Assembly (NCBI GenBank): GCA_035388225.1
Contig: DAOOPM010000009.1
Coordinates: forward strand, 56,957 to 120,956
DNA length: 64,000 nt
Reading direction: 5' to 3'
Source of the DNA: SB25 sp029560875
GTDB lineage: Bacteria > Bacteroidota > Bacteroidia > Bacteroidales > Tenuifilaceae
Shown: positions 58,987 through 64,000 of the stretch, in pieces
How positions within the stretch are numbered: position 1 is the first letter of the stretch
Layout: each line of letters begins with the position of its first letter
Made by a program: the position numbers and the translations under genes
The notes under the pieces: model-generated
Databases searched by the model: none
The model's input: only the letters and a program-made list of their open reading frames with translations
What the model was told of the DNA's origin: nothing

Positions 58987-59802
58987 TTATTTCTTTATAT
59001 CAACAATTGTATCGTAAAACTCATTGAACACATCAATATATTTCTCCTCGGGTTGATAGTTAAGAACGGGTTTTTTCAGCGAATTAATATGTTCCATTAA
59101 GTCACCGTTAATTTTTGGACTGCCAACAATTACACCATCGGAGTGGGCAATGGCGAGTTTACTCATGTTTACATAGGTTGGCTCCTTTAATATATCTACA
59201 TCTTTTTTTGCAATGCCGTCCATAATAATTTTCTTTCGCACATTTGCGTCAAGAGGTGTGCCAAAATCATCGTCGTAAACAGAGTAAATAACCTTCGATT
59301 TTGCAAAAAGCGGGTCATCTGCGTAGGCTTTCTTAATCATTATCGGGGCAAAGGCTGTTAGCCAACCGTGGCAGTGAATAATGTCGGGCGACCAGCGTAA
59401 TTTTTTCACTGTTTCAAGAACTCCCTTGCCGAAGAATATCGCTCGCTCATCGTTATCGGCAAAGTATTCTCCTTTTTCATCGGTAAGCACAAACTTGCGC
59501 TGGAAATAATCCTCGTTATCAATAAAGTAAACCTGCATTCTGGCACTCTGAATTGAGGCAACTTTAATGATTAGTGGATGGTCGGTGTCGTCAATTACAA
59601 GATTCATCCCCGATAAGCGAATAACCTCGTGCAACTGATTACGACGCTCGTTTACGCATCCGAATCGGGGCATAAATGTGCGGATTTCCTTCCCTTTGTC
59701 CTGGATACCTTGGGGCAAATACCTTCCAATTTTCGATATCTCGCTTTCGGGCAGATAAGGAGTAATTTCCTGCGAGATATACAATACCTTGGTGCTTTTC
59801 AC
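58987..59802 (-). CDS. Short glycogen/starch synthase-like GT5 protein
   Basis: A 271-residue protein containing only the N-terminal half of a GT5 glycogen synthase. MKSTKVLYISQEITPYLPES opens it with PFxK-like region altered to ESEISKIG, so the ADP-glucose loop KTGGL is not kept. DERAIFFGKGVLETVKKL and DIIHCHGWLTAFAPIMIKK match the family. The second Rossmann domain with the KPC- and EX7E-containing donor site is missing, yet this short form is usual in Bacteroidota beside panC, where it is annotated as glycogen synthase. Activity is doubtful. Confidence 0.8.
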   Translation of the reverse strand: MKSTKVLYISQEITPYLPESEISKIGRYLPQGIQDKGKEIRTFMPRFGCVNERRNQLHEVIRLSGMNLVIDDTDHPLIIKVASIQSARMQVYFIDNEDYFQRKFVLTDEKGEYFADNDERAIFFGKGVLETVKKLRWSPDIIHCHGWLTAFAPIMIKKAYADDPLFAKSKVIYSVYDDDFGTPLDANVRKKIIMDGIAKKDVDILKEPTYVNMSKLAIAHSDGVIVGSPKINGDLMEHINSLKKPVLNYQPEEKYIDVFNEFYDTIVDIKK

Positions 59803-60144
59803 TAGATTTTGTTTTAAATTAATCGTCTAATTCCTAAAACCTCGCAAGTACTTTAATTACAAATTTCAACCATAAATCCATTGTTTGAGTCCAAAAACTC
59901 AATAAAATCAGTATTGGCATAAAACCCGGACTTTCGAATAATTTTCGAATCCGGGCTACTTCCAATCCGACCACAAAAATATAAAAAATATTTCACTTTA
60001 TTCTTTGCCTTTCCTATTGATTTTCAATTAACCAATTTTTACTATGTTTTTGAGCATCATTTTGGGCATCATTTTTTATTATCATTTAAAATTTTACAAC
60101 CTTTGCAAGCTTGTTATGTTGATATTGTAACTCATCATTTTATT
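59803..60144. other. Divergent gap between the GT5-like gene and panC
   Basis: Here 342 bases hold no gene. A strong stem lies at 59925-59955 with outer arms cccgga/tccggg and inner tttcgaa pairing. In the leftward direction it is followed by TTTT, so it may be an attenuator for the GT5-like transcript, since it lies about 120 bases before that gene. The rightward 5' region of panC is very AT-rich, with no clear -33/-7 pair. Confidence 0.45.
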
Positions 60145-60990
60145 ATGATAAAAGTATTAAGCACCATTGCAGAAACTAAAGAGATTCTTAGGAAGTTAAA
60201 GGAAGAAGGTAAATCTATAGGTTTTGTGCCAACAATGGGTGCGTTGCACGAGGGGCACGTTTCATTGGTTAAAAGGGCAGCTAATGAGAATGAGGTGGTT
60301 GCTGTGAGTATCTTTGTTAATCCAACGCAATTTAACGATAAAAACGACCTTAAGAATTACCCACGAACTCCCGAAAAGGATTTGGCAATGCTTGAGACGG
60401 CAGGTGCTCATTATGTTTTTATGCCTACCGAGAACGAAATTTATCCAGAACCCGACACCCGTCAGTTCAATTTTGGTATGCTGGATAAGGTGATGGAGGG
60501 AAAACATCGTCCCGGTCATTTTAATGGTGTAGCACAGGTGGTTAGTAGACTTTTCGACATAGTACAGCCACATAGAGCGTACTTCGGCCAAAAGGATTTT
60601 CAGCAGTTGGCAATTATTCGGGCGTTAGTACACAAATTCAACTATAGTATTGAGATAGTTGGCTGTCCAATTCTGCGAGAAGCTGACGGTTTGGCTATGA
60701 GTAGCCGGAATATGCTGCTAACTCCTGAGAAAAGGGCAAATGCTCCGTTAATTTCTAAAACCCTATTCGAGGCTCGCAACAAAATGGGTGAGAAAACCGT
60801 AGAAGAGTTGATTAATTGGGTTGAAATCACCATAAATAGTAACCCTCATTTAGAGGTTGAATATTTTGAACTATCGAATGCTAAAACACTAGAGCCTGTT
60901 AGAGATTGGAGTGCTGCCGAGCAAATTGTTGGATGTATTGCTGTTCGCGCAGGGCAGGTTAGGTTGATTGATAATGTTATTTTTAAGTAA
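60145..60990 (+). CDS. panC: Pantothenate synthetase
   Basis: Joins pantoate and beta-alanine with ATP to pantothenate; 281 residues from the ATG at 60145 (MIKVLSTIAETKEIL). FVPTMGALHEGHVSLVKRA contains the nucleotidyl HxGH-type motif, SIFVNPTQFNDKNDLKNYPR, GKHRPGHFNGVAQVV and FGQKDFQQLAIIR bind substrates, and LAMSSRN is the KMSKS-like loop. An upstream start at 60103 would add 14 residues outside the family. Followed by panD, 24 bases later. Confidence 0.96.
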   Translation: MIKVLSTIAETKEILRKLKEEGKSIGFVPTMGALHEGHVSLVKRAANENEVVAVSIFVNPTQFNDKNDLKNYPRTPEKDLAMLETAGAHYVFMPTENEIYPEPDTRQFNFGMLDKVMEGKHRPGHFNGVAQVVSRLFDIVQPHRAYFGQKDFQQLAIIRALVHKFNYSIEIVGCPILREADGLAMSSRNMLLTPEKRANAPLISKTLFEARNKMGEKTVEELINWVEITINSNPHLEVEYFELSNAKTLEPVRDWSAAEQIVGCIAVRAGQVRLIDNVIFK

Positions 60991-61014
60991 TTTGTACGAA
61001 ATAATTCCACAGCA

Positions 61015-61365
61015 ATGTTTATAGAAGTAGTAAAATCAAAAATCCACCGGGTAACGTTAACAGAGGCAAACCTTAACTATATTGGGAGTATCACTATTGA
61101 TGAGGATTTGATGGATGCCGCTAACCTGATTGAGAATGAAAAGGTTCAAATAGTGAATATTAACAACGGTGAACGCTTAGAAACTTACGTTATTAAAGGA
61201 GAGCGCGGTACGGGTCAGATTTGTCTTAACGGACCTGCAGCCCGTAAGTGTGTGGTGGGCGATGTGGTGATTATTATGTCGTACGCATCGATGGATTTTG
61301 AAGTGGCCAAAAAGTTTAAACCTACAGTTATTTTCCCCGATACCACTACGAACCGACTTGTATAA
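61015..61365 (+). CDS. panD: Aspartate 1-decarboxylase
   Basis: Pyruvoyl enzyme making beta-alanine for PanC; 116 residues. MFIEVVKSKIHRVTLTEANL and the self-cleavage site YIGSITID (Gly24-Ser25 gives the pyruvoyl chain) are visible. Then come NGERLETYVIKGERGTGQI, NGPAARKCVVGDVVIIMSYA and the C-terminal HPTVI equivalent KPTVIFPD. It forms the panC-panD unit with its substrate partner directly upstream. Length is normal. Confidence 0.96.
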   Translation: MFIEVVKSKIHRVTLTEANLNYIGSITIDEDLMDAANLIENEKVQIVNINNGERLETYVIKGERGTGQICLNGPAARKCVVGDVVIIMSYASMDFEVAKKFKPTVIFPDTTTNRLV

Positions 61366-61383
61366 CCCAACCATAACCCACCA

Positions 61384-62406
61384 TTGAAAAAGGCGATAGG
61401 CAAATACATCAATTTTACTATTTTTTTAGCCTTAGCTATTCTTTTGCTCTACTATGCATTCCGAAGCGTAGATTTTAGCCATATTGTAAAGGGATTTCGG
61501 AGTGTAAATTACTTTTGGGTTTTTGTTGCAATTCTTGCTGGACTTATTGCCCACATTTTAAGGGCAATACGTTGGGGAATTTTAATTGAACCTCTTGGTA
61601 AAAAAGTTCCTCTTTCCAATTTATTTAGTGCCGTTATGATAGGCTACCTAGCAAATGTAGCCTTCCCTCGTTTTGGAGAGGTTGCTAAGTGCGGTAGTAT
61701 TCGAAAAACCGATGGAGTGAAATTTGAATCATTGGTTGGAACTGTCGTTGTTGAGCGTGCAATGGATTTAGTGATGCTCCTTGTTTCAACTTTAATTGTG
61801 ATTGCCATTAAAATTGATCTTTTTGGAGGTTTTATTTACAACAAAATTCTGTTGCCAATAAAAAATAAAGCTTTACAGATTCAAGGATATCAATTTATAA
61901 TTATCCTATTGGTTTTATTGGCGTTTGGGCTGTTGTTTATTTATGTTGTAAAAAGCGGTTTGCTTGGGCATAAACTCAGTGAGAAATTAAAATCCATGTA
62001 TAGGGGAGTGATTGATGGGTTAAAGTCAATTACAAAAACACATAAGTTGACACAGTTTCTTATTCTTTCGGTGTTAATTTGGGTGTTTTACTGGATGATG
62101 ACCTGGATATTATTTTATTCAACTCCAATAACATCAGACCTTACCGTGTGGGATGCCCTTTTTGTTATGGCGATAGGCTCTTACGGAATGACTGTTCCTG
62201 TTCAGGGAGGATTTGGGGCATACCATATTATGACAGCGATTGCACTTGGAATTTTTGGAATAACCTACGACGATGGATTAATCTTTGCCATAATATCGCA
62301 CGAGTCACAAACACTTTTCCTTATTATTGGTGGTTTAGTTGCGTTGGCCTATCTCTATATTAAGCAGAGGAAACACCCAAATATCGATACAGAAAAAACT
62401 GCTTAG
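61384..62406 (+). CDS. YbhN/MprF-type flippase-domain membrane protein
   Basis: A 340-residue membrane protein of the lysylphosphatidylglycerol synthetase transmembrane/UPF0104 family (PF03706) with about eight helices. LRAIRWGILIEPLGKKVPLS, IGYLANVAFPRFGEVAKCGS and VVERAMDLVML are the conserved motifs, with PVQGGFGAYH in the second half. The start is TTG at 61384; I see no ATG nearby. Related domains flip or transport lipids (MprF) or are of unknown role. It follows panD by 18 bases and may be cotranscribed. Confidence 0.86.
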   Translation: MKKAIGKYINFTIFLALAILLLYYAFRSVDFSHIVKGFRSVNYFWVFVAILAGLIAHILRAIRWGILIEPLGKKVPLSNLFSAVMIGYLANVAFPRFGEVAKCGSIRKTDGVKFESLVGTVVVERAMDLVMLLVSTLIVIAIKIDLFGGFIYNKILLPIKNKALQIQGYQFIIILLVLLAFGLLFIYVVKSGLLGHKLSEKLKSMYRGVIDGLKSITKTHKLTQFLILSVLIWVFYWMMTWILFYSTPITSDLTVWDALFVMAIGSYGMTVPVQGGFGAYHIMTAIALGIFGITYDDGLIFAIISHESQTLFLIIGGLVALAYLYIKQRKHPNIDTEKTA

Positions 62407-62469
62407 TAGAATTTTCAGAATTAGCTTTTTAATGACTATGTTTGCATTAGTATGCAACATTAATAGACG

Positions 62470-63840
62470 ATGGCCAAAACCAAAAGCGTTTACGTTTGTC
62501 AGAATTGCGGAGCTGAAGCTGTAAAGTGGCTTGGCAAGTGCCCTGCTTGCGGCGAATGGAATACATACGTTGAGGAACGCATTGCTAAGGATACATCAAA
62601 ACGCCCCGGTTTGGTAGATGTTTCGCGCAATGCCACTCCAAAGCCATTGAACGAAATTGAATCGACCAGCGAGCGTAGGATTGATACCCGAATGGGTGAA
62701 CTGAATCGGATTCTTGGTGGTGGGCTCGTTCCCGGCTCAATTATTCTACTGGGCGGTGAGCCTGGAATTGGCAAATCTACACTAGCCTTGCAAGTTGCGT
62801 TGGGTTTAGACAACCTAAAGGTGCTTTACATCTCGGGCGAGGAAAGTGCACGTCAGGTTAAGATTCGTGCCGATAGGATAAACCCAAAGAATCAATCCTG
62901 CCTAATTCTGAACGAAACCCTGTTGGAGAATATTCTTACACAGGCCGAAAATATTAGACCCGATTTAATTGTAATCGACTCTATTCAAACTTTATATTCT
63001 GACTCTATCGAATCATCGCCTGGAAGTGTTTCGCAGGTGAGGGAAACCGCCGCTGCGCTTTTGCGCTATGCCAAAACAGTTGGAACACCAATTATACTAA
63101 TTGGGCATATCACCAAGGATGGAAGCATTGCAGGCCCCAAGGTTTTGGAGCACATTGTTGATGTGGTGTTACAGTTCGAGGGCGACCAGAATTACCTTTA
63201 CCGAATTCTCCGCTCGGGCAAGAATAGGTTTGGTTCTACATCGGAGATTGGAATTTTTGAGATGCAAAACTCGGGATTGGTTGAGGTTACCAACCCTTCG
63301 GAGATACTACTATCGCATCGCGATGAGATGCTGAGCGGCGTTTGCGTTGCTGCAACAATTGATGGTGCAAGGCCATTCCTTATAGAGACACAATCATTGG
63401 TTAGCTCCGCTGTTTACGGAACACCCCAACGAGCCACAACAGGTTTTGATGCTCGCAGACTGAATATGTTGTTGGCAGTCTTGGAGCGTAGAGCCGGTTT
63501 TAGGCTTTCGCAGAAGGATGTTTTTTTGAATATCGCAGGTGGAATAAAGGTAAGCGACCCAGCCATTGACCTGGCTGTGATTTCAGCAATTCTATCATCA
63601 ACTTTCGACACACCAATTCAGGGTACAACTTGTTTTGCCGCAGAGGTTGGCCTTTCTGGCGAAATTCGCCCAGTAAATAGGCTCGACCAGCGAATTGCCG
63701 AAGCAAAGAAATTGGGAATGGATAGAATTTTCGTCTCTAAGTATAACATTAAAGGGATAGATTTGAACGGTGGCGGTATAAAGGTCATCCCAATTGGACG
63801 GATTGAGGAGTTGGTAAAGTTATTGTTTGGGAAGAATTAG
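62470..63840 (+). CDS. radA: DNA repair protein RadA
   Basis: RadA/Sms, a RecA-like branch-migration helicase; 456 residues. The N-terminal C4 zinc finger is CQNCGAEAVKWLGKCPACGEW, Walker A is GGEPGIGKSTL, ISGEESARQVKIRADR and VIDSIQTLYSD belong to the ATPase, and the RadA-specific motif SGKNRFGSTSEIG is intact. The C-terminal Lon-like domain contains FLNIAGGIKVSDPAIDLAV and EVGLSGEIRPV. Full length; the ATG at 62470 is the natural start. Confidence 0.96.
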   Translation: MAKTKSVYVCQNCGAEAVKWLGKCPACGEWNTYVEERIAKDTSKRPGLVDVSRNATPKPLNEIESTSERRIDTRMGELNRILGGGLVPGSIILLGGEPGIGKSTLALQVALGLDNLKVLYISGEESARQVKIRADRINPKNQSCLILNETLLENILTQAENIRPDLIVIDSIQTLYSDSIESSPGSVSQVRETAAALLRYAKTVGTPIILIGHITKDGSIAGPKVLEHIVDVVLQFEGDQNYLYRILRSGKNRFGSTSEIGIFEMQNSGLVEVTNPSEILLSHRDEMLSGVCVAATIDGARPFLIETQSLVSSAVYGTPQRATTGFDARRLNMLLAVLERRAGFRLSQKDVFLNIAGGIKVSDPAIDLAVISAILSSTFDTPIQGTTCFAAEVGLSGEIRPVNRLDQRIAEAKKLGMDRIFVSKYNIKGIDLNGGGIKVIPIGRIEELVKLLFGKN

Positions 63841-64000
63841 ATTTACTTATGGGAGTTAGAAGAAGTTAGAAGTATATTAGGAAGTTAAAGGAATCAAATT
63901 CCTATAACTTCCTCGTCTTCATCAATCTTCATCATATTCATTTTAAAACATTGTTAACCGACTAAAATCTTAAATCGGCATATTGTATATTTAACTTATT
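63841..64000. other. Right-edge non-coding stretch
   Basis: No gene is seen in the last 160 bases. Near 63850-63885 the unit gaagttagaa recurs in slightly changed forms (gttagaagaagttagaag, aggaagttaaagg), followed by its rough complement (cctataacttcctcgtc, 63901-63917), so an imperfect fold is possible. No terminator with a T-run is evident after radA. Confidence 0.4.

Overview
The window comes from a Bacteroidota chromosome, most likely class Bacteroidia. The evidence is lineage-typical families (DUF4834, DUF4270, DUF2147, the PG0541-type transporter-associated protein, a DksA-like gene between ileS and lspA, a GroES-family paralog), several -7 elements of the Bacteroidota form TAnnTTTG, genes without Shine-Dalgarno boxes, and AT-rich DNA. 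No species can be named from the sequence alone.

Positions 1 to 16063 are a tightly packed, rightward surface-polysaccharide locus, cut by the left edge. It holds a WecE-like sugar aminotransferase, two hexapeptide acyltransferases, a Wzx-type flippase, a Wzy/ligase-type polymerase, four glycosyltransferase-like proteins (counting DUF354), and an unusual run of amide/amino-acid chemistry genes: a CapA-like protein, an asparagine-synthetase-like enzyme lacking the glutaminase cysteine, an ATP-grasp enzyme, a FemAB/GNAT-like transferase, a WbpG-like sugar amidotransferase and a NodB-type deacetylase. Many junctions are 4-base ATGA overlaps, so it probably reads as one long operon. I infer a capsule or O-antigen carrying amino-acid or amidine decorations.

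Positions 16064 to 22021 hold a Wzi-type outer-membrane protein gene (rightward) and a leftward UDP-N-acetyl-L-fucosamine pathway (fnlA, fnlB, fnlC equivalents). Every gap here contains short repeats built on cacagagttacacagag. One copy lies in frame inside fnlB, and a GxxExxY gene between fnlA and fnlB is bracketed by perfect 15-base inverted copies.

Positions 22.2 to 25.1 kb carry riboflavin synthase, an orphan sensor kinase and a second WbpG-like gene framed by direct copies of a hairpin repeat. A structured non-coding stretch of about 410 bases precedes ileS. Housekeeping genes follow to 35.9 kb: ileS, a DksA-like gene, lspA, rlmD, a YdjM-like membrane protein, lpdA, a small outer-membrane protein, a ROK kinase and DUF4834.

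Positions 36 to 49.1 kb carry a TPR-SpoIIE phosphatase, a family 2 glycosyltransferase, an OmpH-like and a GroES-like protein, then a TetR-controlled TolC / adaptor / RND efflux operon with a PII-like tail gene. From 48.7 to 53.5 kb lie cupin, CPBP protease, ubiX, comF-like, DUF2147, RlpA-like and DUF2461 genes.

Positions 53.6 to 64 kb hold a solitary D12-class adenine methylase, a small ABC ATPase with a 96-residue membrane partner, tRNA-Lys(CTT), glmS with DUF4270, a short glycogen-synthase-like protein divergent from panC-panD, a YbhN/MprF-type membrane protein and radA. GlmS makes glucosamine-6-phosphate, the precursor of UDP-GlcNAc from which the FnlABC sugar is built.
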